A DNA stretch of 64,000 bases from contig NZ_JAKNYM010000002.1 of the NCBI RefSeq assembly GCF_022865105.1, forward strand, positions 839,501 through 903,500, given 5' to 3'. Position 1 is the first letter of the stretch, and each line of letters starts with the position of its first letter. The position numbers and the translations under genes are program-made. Source of the DNA: Sphingomicrobium astaxanthinifaciens. GTDB taxonomy: Bacteria; Pseudomonadota; Alphaproteobacteria; Sphingomonadales; Sphingomonadaceae. This document shows positions 52,141-61,434 of this stretch, piece after piece. The notes beneath the pieces are model-generated. The model saw nothing but the letters and a program-made list of their open reading frames with translations, did no database searches and was not told the origin of the DNA.

Positions 52141-52502
52141 GGGGCCTCCAGTCGGTCGAGGATCGCGAGGGCCTCCGCGCGCCGCTCCCACGGCACGAGG
52201 AGGTGGTCGTGGTGATAGCCGGCCAGCGTGTTGCAGGCGATGCCCGCCGCGGCGAGCGCGGTGGCGAAGGCGGCGGTCAGCCCGACCCCGTCGAGCGCGC
52301 TGGCGAGCCCGAGGCTGACGAGCGCGAAGGGCGCGCCCGGCTCGATCCCCGCGGCGGCGAGCGCGGCATGGTCGGCGACCACGGTCAGTCCCTCGCGCTC
52401 GGCGACCAGCGCGAAGGGGGCGAGCCCGGCGGGAACGCGGGGATCGGGCAGGCAGGCGATGCCGAAGCGGGCGGGATGGAGCCGGGGCTCGAGCCCGCTC
52501 AT
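52137..52502 (-). CDS. ACT-domain protein (CASTOR/DUF-type)
   Basis: 121-aa protein matching small ACT-domain regulators: [39 protein letters not shown], then a second half [56 protein letters not shown]. The [17 protein letters not shown] core is the ligand-binding ACT pattern; amino-acid sensing is probable, but the ligand is unknown. Start and stop overlap its neighbours by 4 bp each (ATGA), placing it firmly in the accBC operon. Confidence 0.8.
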   Translation of the reverse strand: MSGLEPRLHPARFGIACLPDPRVPAGLAPFALVAEREGLTVVADHAALAAAGIEPGAPFALVSLGLASALDGVGLTAAFATALAAAGIACNTLAGYHHDHLLVPWERRAEALAILDRLEAP

Positions 52503-53854
52503 CGGGCGTCCTGCGCCTCCAGCCATTCCTCAAGCCACTTGATCGTATAGTCGCCGTTGGCGAATTCGTCGGTGGCGATGATGCGCTGGTGCAGGGGCAC
52601 GGTGGTCTTCATGCCGTCGAGCACGAATTCCTCGAGCGCACGCTTCAAGCGCAGGATGCAACTGTCGCGGTTGCGCCCGAAGACGATCAGCTTGCCGATC
52701 ATGCTGTCATAGTAGGGCGGGACCGAATAGCCGGCGTAGAGCCCGCTATCGACGCGGACATGCATGCCGCCGGGGGCGACATAGTTCTTCACCTTGCCGG
52801 GCGAGGGCGCGAAGGTGCGCGGGTCCTCGGCGTTGATGCGGCACTCGATGGCATGCCCCTCGAAGCGCACCTCGTCCTGCGTGACCGACAGGCCGTCGCC
52901 CTGCGCGACATGGATCTGTTCGCGCACGAGGTCGATCCCGGTGATCATCTCGGTGACCGGATGCTCGACCTGGAGGCGGGTGTTCATCTCGATGAAGTAG
53001 AATTCGCCGTCCTCGTAGAGGAATTCGATGGTGCCCGCGCCGCGATAGCCCATGTCGGCCATGGCGTCGGCGCAGATCTTGCCCATGCGCGCGCGTTCCT
53101 CGGGCGTGATGACGGGGGAGGGGGCTTCCTCGATCACCTTCTGGTGGCGGCGCTGGATCGAGCAGTCGCGCTCGCCCAGGTGGACGGCCTTGCCGTCACC
53201 GTCGCCGAACACCTGGAACTCGATATGGCGCGGGTTGCCGAGATATTTCTCCATATAGACGGTATCGTCGCCGAACGCCGCCTTGGCCTCCGAGGCCGCC
53301 TGCTTCCACAAGCTTTCAAGCTGGTCGGCCTGCGGCACGACCTTCATGCCCCGCCCGCCGCCGCCCGAGGCGGCCTTGATGAGCACCGGATAGCCGATTT
53401 CCTCGGCGAGCGCCTTGGCTTCCTCGACGCTTTCCAGCGCGCCCTCGGAGCCCGGCACCAGCGGCAGCCCGAGCTTGCCCGCGGTGCGCTTGGCCTCGAC
53501 CTTGTCGCCCATGATGCGGATATGTTCGGGTTTGGGCCCGACCCAGATCAGGTCGTGGCTCTCGACGATCTCGGCGAACTTGGCGTTTTCCGAGAGGAAG
53601 CCGTAGCCCGGATGGACCGCGTCGGCATGGGTGACCTCGGCCGCCGAGATGATGTTGGCGATGTTGAGATAGCTGTCGGTCGCGGGGGGCGGGCCGATGC
53701 ACACGGTCTCGTCGGCGAGCCGCACGTGCATCGCGTCGGCGTCGGCGGTCGAATGGACCGCGACCGTCTTGATGCCCAACTCGTGGCAGGCGCGGTGGAT
53801 GCGCAGCGCGATCTCGCCGCGGTTGGCGATCAGGAGCTTGGTGATCTTGGCCAT
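52499..53854 (-). CDS. accC: Acetyl-CoA carboxylase, biotin carboxylase subunit
   Basis: ATP-grasp enzyme (451 aa) that carboxylates biotin on AccB, the first step of fatty acid synthesis. [29 protein letters not shown], the glycine-rich [44 protein letters not shown] (metal-binding Glu and catalytic Arg) and ECRINAEDP are all intact. It follows accB by 8 bp and overlaps the ACT gene by 4 bp. Confidence 0.98.
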   Translation of the reverse strand: MAKITKLLIANRGEIALRIHRACHELGIKTVAVHSTADADAMHVRLADETVCIGPPPATDSYLNIANIISAAEVTHADAVHPGYGFLSENAKFAEIVESHDLIWVGPKPEHIRIMGDKVEAKRTAGKLGLPLVPGSEGALESVEEAKALAEEIGYPVLIKAASGGGGRGMKVVPQADQLESLWKQAASEAKAAFGDDTVYMEKYLGNPRHIEFQVFGDGDGKAVHLGERDCSIQRRHQKVIEEAPSPVITPEERARMGKICADAMADMGYRGAGTIEFLYEDGEFYFIEMNTRLQVEHPVTEMITGIDLVREQIHVAQGDGLSVTQDEVRFEGHAIECRINAEDPRTFAPSPGKVKNYVAPGGMHVRVDSGLYAGYSVPPYYDSMIGKLIVFGRNRDSCILRLKRALEEFVLDGMKTTVPLHQRIIATDEFANGDYTIKWLEEWLEAQDAR

Positions 53855-53862
53855 GGTCCGCC

Positions 53863-54378
53863 TCAGCCGATGATGACGAGCGGCTGGTCGAACTCGACCG
53901 GCTGCGCATCGGCGACCATGATCTTCTTGACCGTGCCCGCGCAGGGCGCGGTGATCGGGTTCATCACCTTCATCGCCTCGACGATGAGGAGCGTGTCGCC
54001 CTCCTTCACGCTCGCGCCTTCGGTGATGAAGGGCGCGGCGCCCGGTTCGGCCGCCATGTAGGCGGTGCCGACCATGGGCGCGAGCACTGGGGTGCCCTGC
54101 GGCAGCGCATCACCGGCGGGCGCGGCCTCGGCGGCGTCGGACGCGGCAGGCGCGGGCGCGGGTGCGGGCGCGGCAGGCGCGGGCGCGGGTGCGGGCGCGG
54201 CGGCCGGGGCGGCAGCCGCGGCATAGGTCACGTTCTTCTCGCGGCTGACGCGGATCTTGCGATTGCCGTCCTCGACCTCGATCTCGGTGAGCTCGTTCGC
54301 GCTCAGCAGTTCGGCGAGTTCGCGCACCAGCGTGCTATCGACGCGCATCTTGTCTTCAGTGCCGTTGCTTTTTGGCAT
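53863..54378 (-). CDS. accB: Acetyl-CoA carboxylase, biotin carboxyl carrier protein
   Basis: Carrier subunit (171 aa). The N-terminal domain ([20 protein letters not shown]) is followed by a long Ala/Pro swinging-arm linker (about 53-78, repeats of PA). The biotinyl domain carries Lys137 in [13 protein letters not shown]. The first 23 bp overlap the end of aroQ, so translation is probably coupled. The direct repeats in the linker DNA are a possible slippage site, in frame. Confidence 0.97.
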   Translation of the reverse strand: MPKSNGTEDKMRVDSTLVRELAELLSANELTEIEVEDGNRKIRVSREKNVTYAAAAAPAAAPAPAPAPAAPAPAPAPAASDAAEAAPAGDALPQGTPVLAPMVGTAYMAAEPGAAPFITEGASVKEGDTLLIVEAMKVMNPITAPCAGTVKKIMVADAQPVEFDQPLVIIG

Positions 54379-54883
54379 CGGAAATTCCCTGTTGGTTGGT
54401 GGCGCCAGCCTGCGCCTTCATGGATTGCGCTGTTAGGACGATCCGGTGGGCCGCGTCCAGCGCGAGGAGATAGCCCTGCGCGCCGAACCCCTGGATCCCC
54501 CCCACCGCGACATGGCTGATGAGGCTCTGGCGGCGAAAGGCTTCGCGCGCGTAGATGTTGGTGAGATGGACCTCGACGACCGGCAAGCCGACCGCCGGGA
54601 TCGCGTCGCGCAGCGCGATCGAGCTGTGCGAATAGGCGCCCGCGTTGATGATCAGCGCGGCCGCGCCCTGGTCGCCCGCCTCGTGCACCCAGTCGACCAG
54701 CTGTCCCTCGTGGTTGGACTGCTTGACGGTCACCTGCACCCCGAGCGCCTGCGCGCGTTCGTTGAGCGCCAGCGTGATGTCGTCGAGCGTGGTCGTCCCG
54801 TAGAGCTGGGGCTGCCGCTTGCCGAGAAGATTGAGATTGGGCCCGTTGAGGACGTGGATCGATGCTGGCGAACTCATGGCCAT
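54356..54883 (-). CDS. aroQ: 3-dehydroquinate dehydratase, type II
   Basis: Dodecameric shikimate-pathway enzyme (175 aa). VLNGPNLNLLGKRQPQLYG includes the catalytic Tyr and the flexible Arg loop. QSNHEGQLVDWVHEAG, INAGAYSHSSIALRDAI and EVHLTNIYAREAFRRQSLIS follow. It has a slightly extended polar C-terminus ([16 protein letters not shown]) that overlaps accB by 23 bp. First gene of the accBC operon; divergent from thiS with only 44 bp between. Confidence 0.96.
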   Translation of the reverse strand: MAMSSPASIHVLNGPNLNLLGKRQPQLYGTTTLDDITLALNERAQALGVQVTVKQSNHEGQLVDWVHEAGDQGAAALIINAGAYSHSSIALRDAIPAVGLPVVEVHLTNIYAREAFRRQSLISHVAVGGIQGFGAQGYLLALDAAHRIVLTAQSMKAQAGATNQQGISDAKKQRH

Positions 54884-54927
54884 CGCCTATATGGAAGCGC
54901 AAGCCGTAACGGAAGGAAAAGCGTCAC

Positions 54928-55146
54928 ATGTCCCTCGATTCCACCCTCGCGGTGCGCGTCAACGGCGAGCATCGCCGCGTGGCGCAAGGCACCAGCGTGG
55001 CCCAACTCGTGCGCGAGATCGGGCTCGATCCCGCCCGGGTCGCGGTCGAGCGCAACCTCGAGATCGTCCCGCGCGCCACGCTCGAGGAGGTCGCGGTGGC
55101 CGATGGCGATAGTTACGAGATCGTCCATTTCGTCGGCGGCGGTTGA
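54928..55146 (+). CDS. thiS: Sulfur carrier protein ThiS
   Basis: Ubiquitin-like sulfur carrier (72 aa) for thiazole synthesis. VRVNGEHRRVAQGTSVAQLVREIGLDPARVAVERNLEIVPRATLEE and the C-terminal FVGGG, whose last Gly is thiocarboxylated, are standard. A GGAAGGAAAAG ribosome binding site precedes the ATG. thiG follows 33 bp later. No TPP riboswitch could be seen in the 44-bp upstream gap. Confidence 0.95.
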   Translation: MSLDSTLAVRVNGEHRRVAQGTSVAQLVREIGLDPARVAVERNLEIVPRATLEEVAVADGDSYEIVHFVGGG

Positions 55147-55179
55147 GCCCGGATAGCGAAGCGGACTAGGGGAACGGGC

Positions 55180-55962
55180 ATGACCGAACTAAATAACGAC
55201 AGCTGGACCGTCGCCGGACGGACCTTCACCTCGCGCCTCATCGTCGGCACGGGCAAGTACAAGGACTTCGCGCAGAACGCCGCGGCGGTCGAGGCGAGCG
55301 GCGCCGAAATCGTCACCGTGGCGGTGCGGCGGGTCAATATCGCCGATCCCAACCAGCCGACGCTGCAGGATCACATCGATCCCAAGAAGATCACCTACCT
55401 GCCCAACACCGCGGGCTGCTTTACCGCCGAGGAGGCGATCCGCACGCTGCGGCTGGCGCGCGAGGCGGGGGGCTGGGACCTCGTCAAGCTCGAGGTGCTG
55501 GGCGAGGCCAAGACACTCTATCCCGACATGCGCGAGACGCTGAAGGCGACCGAGACGCTGGCGAACGAGGGCTTCCACCCGATGGTCTATTGCGTCGACG
55601 ACCCAATCGCGGCGAAGCAGCTCGAGGATGCGGGCGCGGTGGCGATCATGCCGCTGGGCGCGCCGATCGGCTCGGGGCTCGGCATCCAGAACCGCGTCAC
55701 CATCCGGCTGATCGTCGAGGGCGCCAAGGTGCCGGTGCTGGTCGATGCAGGCGTGGGCACCCCCTCCGATGCCGCGGTGGGGATGGAGCTCGGCTGCGAC
55801 GGGATCCTCATGAACACCGCGATCGCCGAGGCGAAGGACCCGATCCGCATGGCGCGGGCGATGAAGCTGGCGGTCGAGGCGGGGCGGCACGGCTATCTGG
55901 CCGGACGCATGGCCAAGCGCCGCTACGCCGACCCCTCGAGCCCGTTGGCCGGGCTGATCTGA
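55180..55962 (+). CDS. thiG: Thiazole synthase ThiG
   Basis: TIM-barrel enzyme (260 aa) that builds the thiazole phosphate of thiamine from DXP, dehydroglycine and ThiS-thiocarboxylate. [25 protein letters not shown], the Schiff-base Lys103 in [32 protein letters not shown] and [38 protein letters not shown] are all present. Co-transcribed with thiS. Other thi genes are not in the window. Confidence 0.97.
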   Translation: MTELNNDSWTVAGRTFTSRLIVGTGKYKDFAQNAAAVEASGAEIVTVAVRRVNIADPNQPTLQDHIDPKKITYLPNTAGCFTAEEAIRTLRLAREAGGWDLVKLEVLGEAKTLYPDMRETLKATETLANEGFHPMVYCVDDPIAAKQLEDAGAVAIMPLGAPIGSGLGIQNRVTIRLIVEGAKVPVLVDAGVGTPSDAAVGMELGCDGILMNTAIAEAKDPIRMARAMKLAVEAGRHGYLAGRMAKRRYADPSSPLAGLI

Positions 55963-56117
55963 CCGCGCCCGCGGCGGCGGCGCCCCCGCGGGCGCGCTGC
56001 CGCCAGCGCGAAACGGCGGGATGCGACGAACCGAGGATACCTTCGGCCGGTCGTGCGTTTTACCCTTGCTGATGAGATAAACACATCATGCATTTCCGGG
56101 GTGAAAACCCGGGAGAG

Positions 56118-56149
56118 AGAGGCCGGTCCTGCGGGATCGGCCTCTTTTC
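56118..56149 (+). terminator. Intrinsic terminator between thiG and the CsbD gene
   Basis: AGAGGCCGGTCC / GGGATCGGCCTCT stem followed by TTTTCG, about 155 bp after the thiG stop. Confidence 0.7.
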
Positions 56150-56315
56150 GTTGGGCGTGAAGCGCAGCGGTGCAGCCATGCGCATCGCGGGCCGCCTCGC
56201 GCGGGGTCGGTCCAGCGTTTTAGCCAGGACGCGGCTTTTCGACGACGAGCCGAGGGGCGCGCTGCGTGGCCGTCGCGTTGATGAGGGGAAGTCCAAACCA
56301 GTAGGAGTAACCACC

Positions 56316-56498
56316 ATGGGTGAACTTGGCGAAAAGATCAAAGGCAACACCAACGAAGCGATCGGCGAGACGAAGGAATCGATCGGGCGCGCGACCGACA
56401 ATGAGTCGCTGATCGCCAAGGGCGAAGCGCAGGAAACCAAGGGTGAAGCGCAGAAGCTCAAGGGCGAGGTCGAAGGCGCGCTGGGCAACGACGTCTAA
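56316..56498 (+). CDS. CsbD family stress protein
   Basis: 60-aa charged, helical protein: MGELGEKIKGNTNEAIGETK, then GRATDNESLIAKGEAQETKGEAQKLKGEVEGALG. This is the CsbD pattern of repeated K-G-x-x-x-E segments. CsbD-like genes are commonly part of the general stress response; the molecular role is unknown. Ribosome binding site TAGGAG is 7 bp before the ATG. A strong terminator follows. Confidence 0.9.
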   Translation: MGELGEKIKGNTNEAIGETKESIGRATDNESLIAKGEAQETKGEAQKLKGEVEGALGNDV

Positions 56499-56546
56499 GC
56501 GACGATCGCCTTTCATCGCTTTGCCGGGCCACGGTGCTCGGCGACG

Positions 56547-56578
56547 GAGGTCGGCCCCCGCGCCGACCTCCTTTTTTT
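56547..56578 (+). terminator. Intrinsic terminator after the CsbD gene
   Basis: GGAGGTCGGC / GCCGACCTCC stem followed by seven T residues. Confidence 0.88.
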
Positions 56579-56699
56579 GCGCCGCGGGCCCATCACGGCC
56601 CCACAGGATGCGATGGACGGCGGCGGCGACGCGCCGCGTCGTGGCACGGTGCGCCCGCGCCGTTGGTTGGTGGGGCGTAGGCTGAAAGGAACACTCGCG

Positions 56700-56855
56700 A
56701 TGACGAACGACAGCCAGACCCCGCAGCCGAGCTATGGCCGCCCGATCGGGCAGGGGCAGCAGCCCCAGCCGGAGCGGTCGAGCGATCGCCAGCCGCCGAC
56801 GGCGGCGAGCGGCGCGACGGGCGCCGCCGACGCCGCGCGCGACGAGGAAGAATAG
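56700..56855 (+). CDS. Very small, Pro/Gln-rich hypothetical protein
   Basis: 51-aa low-complexity protein (MTNDSQTPQPSYGRPIGQ..., rich in Gln, Pro, Ser, then Ala/Gly and an acidic DEEE end), probably disordered. An AAAGGA ribosome binding site lies about 9 bp upstream, and a terminator begins 45 bp after the stop. That transcription-unit frame, not the sequence, is the main support for it being a gene. Function unknown. Confidence 0.5.
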   Translation: MTNDSQTPQPSYGRPIGQGQQPQPERSSDRQPPTAASGATGAADAARDEEE

Positions 56856-56899
56856 CCCCTGCTCGCGGCGACGATCATCGCCGAAACGGACAAGGAAAA

Positions 56900-56924
56900 G
56901 GCCGCCTTCCGAGGCGGTCTTTTT
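56900..56924 (+). terminator. Intrinsic terminator
   Basis: GGCCGCCT-TCCG-AGGCGGTC followed by TTTTT. Confidence 0.85.
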
Positions 56925-57069
56925 CATTTGTTTACCAGCAGCCGCGAGGGTGGGGGGGCATCGGGTCCGGGGGCGATTCGCGCCACTCGCTCCGATGCGG
57001 AGGCTTTCTGCCGCAACGGCGGTCAACAGCAGGGGTTACGAAGACGTGCCGGGTCAGGAGGGAGCGTTC

Positions 57070-57297
57070 ATGTTCACGCACAACCGGCAGCCGTCGTCGA
57101 CCGCCTTCGCCATCGCGGCGCGTGACCCCGGCGCGGAGGAGCAGCCGGGCAGCTTTACCGAGGAATCGACCGTGCTGCGCACGCTGTTCGACGACCCCGA
57201 CGGGCGCGGCCCGCGAAAGTGGCGCGACATCTTCAACCCGGCATGCTGCGAGGAAGTCGACCTCGAGTCGATTCTCGCGGGGGTGCCCAAGCTCTAG
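57070..57297 (+). CDS. Small hypothetical protein
   Basis: 75-aa soluble protein without recognised domain: MFTHNRQPSSTAFAIAARDP, an acidic/polar middle (EESTVLRTLFDDPDGRG) and a C-terminal part PRKWRDIFNPACCEEVDLES with adjacent cysteines. A strong ribosome binding site (AGGAGGGAG) lies 7 bp upstream. The Cys-Cys pair could bind metal or form disulfides; nothing more can be said. Confidence 0.6.
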   Translation: MFTHNRQPSSTAFAIAARDPGAEEQPGSFTEESTVLRTLFDDPDGRGPRKWRDIFNPACCEEVDLESILAGVPKL

Positions 57298-57605
57298 GCC
57301 CGACGGCGCTCGCGCAGGCGCGGGTCGCCGCCGGCGCGGCCCATGGCGGCGCCCTCGTCGCGTCGCGCCGCGATCATCGCCTCGTCGAGCTGCGCTGCCG
57401 CCTTACGGGGCAGCGATTGCCGCCTGTGCGGGCGGCACCATCGTTCTCGCCTTATGGTCCGATCGCCGCCGCTTTGGTCGCAGCATCGGCTGCGCGGGCT
57501 CGGTCGCTCGCCCCACGGGGGCACGAGCGCGTTGCACCGCCGCGGGCCTCCGTCGCCCCGCGCCCCTGCTCGGCGGGGGATGCGGACGGAGCGGGGCGCG
57601 GCGCC
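57298..57605. other. Intergenic region between two convergent genes
   Basis: About 308 bp. A minus-strand open frame at 57294-57524 ends in a plausible-looking stretch (QLDEAMIAARRDEGAAMGRA) but has no usable start codon or ribosome binding site, so it was not called. I see no terminator with a T-tract. Confidence 0.4.
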
Positions 57606-59270
57606 CTAGCGGCGCGCGGCCTTGAGCGCGGCGAGCGTCGTGGCGTTGGTAATGACCTCGACATCGGTGAGGAGATGGAGGAGGCGGATACCCTTTTTCT
57701 CCATCGCCTCGGCAAGGGCGTCCTCGAACCGGTCGGTGGTCTCGACGCGGGTGCCCCAGCCCCCGAAGGCTTCGGCGAACTTGACGAAATCGGGATTGCC
57801 CGGCGCAAGGTCGGTCGCGCTCACCCGGTCGGGGTAGTCGCGTTCCTGATGCATGCGGATGGTCCCATAGGCACCATTGTCGACGACGATGACCAGCAGA
57901 TCGGCGCCGCGCGCGGCGGCGGTCGCGAGTTCCTGGCCGTTCATCAGGAAATCGCCGTCGCCCGCGACGCAGACTACCCGACGGTTGGGGAAGCGCAGGG
58001 CGGCGGCGACGCTGGCGGGGGCGCCATAGCCCATGGTGCCGCTGGTCGGCGCGAGCTGGGTCGGGGTCGGGCCGTAGCGCCAATAGCGGTGCCACCAGCC
58101 CGAGAAATTGCCCGCGCCGTTGCAGATGATGGTGTCTGACGGAAGCGCCTCGCGCATCGCCTTGACAACGGGGCCGAGGTCGAGCGCCACCTCGTCGCGC
58201 GGCTGGGGCTCGGACCATTCAAGCCATTCCTCGTGGGCCTTGGGGCCGCAGGAGAAGGGGACAAGATCGTCGTCTTCCCATGCATCCATGTCCTGCGCGA
58301 ATTCCTCCATGTCCGAGACGATGGGCAGGTCGGTGCGATAGACGCGGCCGAGCTCGTTGGGGTCGGGGTGGACGTGGACGAGGATCTGGTCGGGATGGTC
58401 GGGGGTGATGAGCTTGTAGCCGTCGGTGGTGGCTTCGCCGAGGCGCGCGCCGACGGCGAGGATCAGGTCGGCATTGCGCACGCGCTGCTGGAGCTTGGGG
58501 TTGGGGCCGTAGCCCAGCTGCCCAGCGTAGACGGGGCTGTTGTTGTCGATCGCGTCCTGGCGGCGGAAGGCGGCGGCCACCGGCAGCCCGATGCGGCGCG
58601 CGAAGCTTTCGAAATGATGCGCGGCGCAGGGGCACCAGTCGGCGCCGCCGACGATGGCGATCGGGCTGGCCGCGTCTTTCAGCAGCTCGACCAGCGCGCC
58701 GAGCGCGCCAGGGTCGGGCGAAATGGCGACGGGGGGCACGGCGGGACGGTCGATCGCCTCGACCTCGTCGCGCAGCATGTCCTCGGGCAGCGCGAGCACC
58801 ACGGGGCCGGGGCGGCCCGAGGTGGCGACGCGAAAGGCGCGGGCGACATATTCGGGGATGCGCGCGGCATCGTCGATCCGCGCCGCCCATTTGGCGATGG
58901 GGGCGAAGAAGGCGGCGAAGTCGATTTCCTGGAACCCCTCGCGGTCGCGGTCGCCGCGGTCGAGGTCGCCGATGAACAGGATCATCGGAGTCGAATCCTG
59001 CATCGCCACATGCACCCCCGCGGTGGCGTTGGTGGCGCCGGGGCCGCGGGTGACGAAGGCGATGCCCGGGCGGCCGGTCATCTTGCCGTCGGCATCGGCC
59101 ATATAGGCGACCCCGCCTTCCTGCCGGCAGACGACGGTATCGATCTCGGGGCTGTCGTGGAGTGCGTCGAGCACGGCGAGGAAGCTTTCGCCGGGAACGG
59201 TGAAGATGCGGTCGACGCCCTGCGCGAGGAGCTGGTCGACGAGGATGCGGCCGCCGGTACGGTTGGTCAC
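57606..59270 (-). CDS. Thiamine-pyrophosphate-dependent enzyme (acetolactate synthase-like)
   Basis: ThDP enzyme (554 aa) of the AHAS/benzoylformate decarboxylase superfamily. The Pyr domain has the activating Glu in IFTVPGESFLAVLDAL, followed by EGGVAYMADADGKMTGRPG and TRGPGATNATAGVHVAMQDSTPMI. The PP domain has the GDGDFLMNGQELATAAARGADLLVIVVDNGAYG motif. GTG 59270 is preceded by AGGGGAC and gives the family N-terminus (TNRTGGRILVDQL). No regulatory subunit or ilv gene is adjacent, so catabolic or anaplerotic roles are open; the substrate cannot be assigned. Confidence 0.88.
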   Translation of the reverse strand: MTNRTGGRILVDQLLAQGVDRIFTVPGESFLAVLDALHDSPEIDTVVCRQEGGVAYMADADGKMTGRPGIAFVTRGPGATNATAGVHVAMQDSTPMILFIGDLDRGDRDREGFQEIDFAAFFAPIAKWAARIDDAARIPEYVARAFRVATSGRPGPVVLALPEDMLRDEVEAIDRPAVPPVAISPDPGALGALVELLKDAASPIAIVGGADWCPCAAHHFESFARRIGLPVAAAFRRQDAIDNNSPVYAGQLGYGPNPKLQQRVRNADLILAVGARLGEATTDGYKLITPDHPDQILVHVHPDPNELGRVYRTDLPIVSDMEEFAQDMDAWEDDDLVPFSCGPKAHEEWLEWSEPQPRDEVALDLGPVVKAMREALPSDTIICNGAGNFSGWWHRYWRYGPTPTQLAPTSGTMGYGAPASVAAALRFPNRRVVCVAGDGDFLMNGQELATAAARGADLLVIVVDNGAYGTIRMHQERDYPDRVSATDLAPGNPDFVKFAEAFGGWGTRVETTDRFEDALAEAMEKKGIRLLHLLTDVEVITNATTLAALKAARR

Positions 59271-59451
59271 TTGGGTCCCCTGTCGGACAAGGTTCGAACA
59301 ATGTCCCCGTCGTCCGCCGGCGCGGCGTTTCCGGGCCAAGGGGCGGGAATCGCTCGATGCGGTGGGCGCGGGACGGTCATGCGGCGCTTACCATAGGCGC
59401 CGGCGTCGCGGGAGGACAGGAATTTCGCGCTTTCCGGGGCGGTCGGGCGCG

Positions 59452-59488
59452 AAAGAAAGGGCGGCCCTGCCGCAGCAGGACCGCCCTT
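59452..59488 (-). terminator. Intrinsic terminator after the small membrane protein gene
   Basis: On the minus strand AGGGCGGTCCTGC / GCAGGGCCGCCCT followed by TTCTTTC, about 23 bp after the stop. Confidence 0.8.
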
Positions 59489-59510
59489 CGCTAGCTCTTG
59501 GAGGAGCGCA

Positions 59511-59771
59511 TCATTCCTCGTCGGGAACGGCTTCCTCGACCTCGATCGTCGGGGTCTCGACGGTCACTTCCTCGGTGCCCACATCGATGTCGCCGACATC
59601 GCTGTCGATATCGGGCAGTTCACCACCCTCGACATCGAGATCGACGCTGGGCGCCTCGAGCTCGCCTTCGACGTCGGTCGCGAAGAACCCCGTCGCATAG
59701 CCGATCACCACCAGCAGGACGATCGCGAGAACGACCCACAGCAGCGTCTTCTTACCCTCACCATTGCTCAT
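59511..59771 (-). CDS. Small membrane protein with acidic tail
   Basis: 86-aa protein: a short polar start (MSNGEGKK), one TM helix (TLLWVVLAIVLLVVIGYATGFFA), then a strongly acidic, beta-like tail with repeated Val-Asp/Glu patterns (VDLDVEGGELPDIDSDVGDIDVG...). Positive-inside reasoning puts the acidic tail in the periplasm. I recognise no functional family. It is a single gene with its own terminator. Confidence 0.72.
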   Translation of the reverse strand: MSNGEGKKTLLWVVLAIVLLVVIGYATGFFATDVEGELEAPSVDLDVEGGELPDIDSDVGDIDVGTEEVTVETPTIEVEEAVPDEE

Positions 59772-59912
59772 GCGCTTGCACCTTTTTCACCGATGATAGT
59801 GCACGAACAACCATGACGGGGGCGAAAGGGTTCCCGCGGGCGGCGGGGCGCGGCGGGGGCAGGGAGGCAGCGACGCCGCGCAGCGGGCGACGGATGCGCG
59901 GCGCCCCCAGGC

Positions 59913-61340
59913 TCAGCTCATGTGGATCGCCTTGACCACCTGATAGGTCTCGAGCCCCTCCTTGCCGCCTTCCGAGCCGAAGCCCGAATCCTTCACCCCG
60001 CCGAAGGGGGTGTCGGCGCCCGAGATGGCGAAATTGTTGATGCCGACCATCCCCGCCTCGATCATGTCGCCGAGGATGTTGGCGCGCTGGAGCTGGTTGG
60101 TGAAGGCGAAGGCGGCGAGGCCGTAGGGCAGGCGGTTGGCCTGTTCGAGCGCCTCGTCCAGGTCCTTGAAGGGGCGCGCGACCGCAACCGGGCCGAAGGG
60201 CTCCTCGTTCATGATCCGCGCATCGAGCGGGGCATCGGCGATCAGCGTGGGCTGGAAGAAATTGGCGTTCCCCATCGGCTCGCCCCCGGCCGCGATGCGC
60301 GCGCCCTTCGCCTTGGCATCGGTGATGAGGTCGTGGACCGCGGGAAGGCGGCGTTCGTGCGCGAGCGGGCCCATCTGGGTGCCCTCGTCCATGCCGTTGC
60401 CGACCTGCACCTTGGCCGTCCGCTCGGCGAAGCCCTTGATGAAGTCGTCGTAAATGCCTTCCTGCACGTAGAAGCGGGTCGGCGAGACGCAGACCTGCCC
60501 GGCGTTGCGGAATTTCTGGGGCACCAGCTTGTCGAGCGTCTTTTCAAGGTCGACGTCGTCGAAGACGAGGACGGGGGCGTGGCCGCCGAGTTCGAGGGTG
60601 AGGCGCTTAAGGCCATCGGCGGCGAGGCCCATCAGGTGCTTGCCCACCCCGACCGAGCCGGTGAAGCTGACCTTGCGGACGATGTCCGAGGCCATGAGGT
60701 GGCGGCTGACCATGTCGGGATCGCCGTGGACGAGCTGGAAGGTGCCTGCGGGAAGCCCGGCCTCGTCCAATGCCTTGGCGACCGCGTTGACGCAGGCGGG
60801 GGTTTCCTCGGGCGGCTTGGAGATGACCGAGCAGCCCGCGGCCAATGCGGCGGCGACCTTCTTGGCGAGCAGGTAGATGGGGAAGTTCCAGGGCGTGAAG
60901 GTGGCGACGACGCCGACCGGCTGGCGGGTGACGATCGAGCGCTGGCCGACCGGGCGCACGAGGGTGCGGCCATAGTCGCGCTTGGCTTCCTCGGCATACC
61001 AGTCGAACATCTGCGCGGCGCCATAGACCTCGCCGACGGCTTCCTTGACGGGCTTGCCCTGTTCCTGCGTGAGGAGGGCGCCGATCTCCTTGGCGTTCTT
61101 CTTGAGGTAGGCGGCGGCCTTGTGGAGGATGGCGGCGCGGGTCTCGACGTCGGTCGCGCGCCACTTGGGGTAGGCCTTCTCGGCGGCGTGGAGCGCGGCG
61201 TCGAGGTCGGCCTTCGAGGCCATCGGCAGCTGCGCGAGCGTCTCGCCGGTCGCGGGGTTGGTGACGGGCATGCAGTCGCGGCCTTCGGCGCCGCTCCACA
61301 CACCATCGATGAAGAGCTTGAGATCGGTCTGGTAGGTCAT
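59913..61340 (-). CDS. NAD(P)-dependent succinate-semialdehyde dehydrogenase family protein
   Basis: Aldehyde dehydrogenase (475 aa). LFIDGVWSGAEGRDCMPVTNPATGE, TFTPWNFPIYLLAKKVAAALAAGCSVISKPPEETP, VSFTGSVGVGKHLM, the catalytic Glu in LTLELGGHAPVLVF and the catalytic Cys in NAGQVCVSPTRFYV are intact. The PGPVAVARPF, LPYGLAAFAFT and GGVKDSGFGSEGGKEGLETY endings place it with the SSADH-like clade (GabD/Sad). Whether it oxidises succinate semialdehyde specifically is inference. ATG 61340 (MTYQTDLKLFIDG) is the family start. Confidence 0.9.
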   Translation of the reverse strand: MTYQTDLKLFIDGVWSGAEGRDCMPVTNPATGETLAQLPMASKADLDAALHAAEKAYPKWRATDVETRAAILHKAAAYLKKNAKEIGALLTQEQGKPVKEAVGEVYGAAQMFDWYAEEAKRDYGRTLVRPVGQRSIVTRQPVGVVATFTPWNFPIYLLAKKVAAALAAGCSVISKPPEETPACVNAVAKALDEAGLPAGTFQLVHGDPDMVSRHLMASDIVRKVSFTGSVGVGKHLMGLAADGLKRLTLELGGHAPVLVFDDVDLEKTLDKLVPQKFRNAGQVCVSPTRFYVQEGIYDDFIKGFAERTAKVQVGNGMDEGTQMGPLAHERRLPAVHDLITDAKAKGARIAAGGEPMGNANFFQPTLIADAPLDARIMNEEPFGPVAVARPFKDLDEALEQANRLPYGLAAFAFTNQLQRANILGDMIEAGMVGINNFAISGADTPFGGVKDSGFGSEGGKEGLETYQVVKAIHMS

Positions 61341-61434
61341 GGCCCCGACATAGGCGTGTCGTTTGGCGGTTGAAAGGGGGCGCGGCACGGCCTAGGTCAG
61401 GGCGAGCACTAACAAACATCGATGTCAGGAGCCG

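Noticed and set aside
54884-54927. TPP riboswitch upstream of thiS-thiG
   Set aside because: Only 44 bp separate the divergent genes, too short for the riboswitch, and no conserved THI-element motif is visible.
57294-57524. Minus-strand 76-codon frame with a plausible helical end
   Set aside because: No ATG/GTG/TTG near the plausible part, no ribosome binding site, and the N-terminal half looks non-coding.
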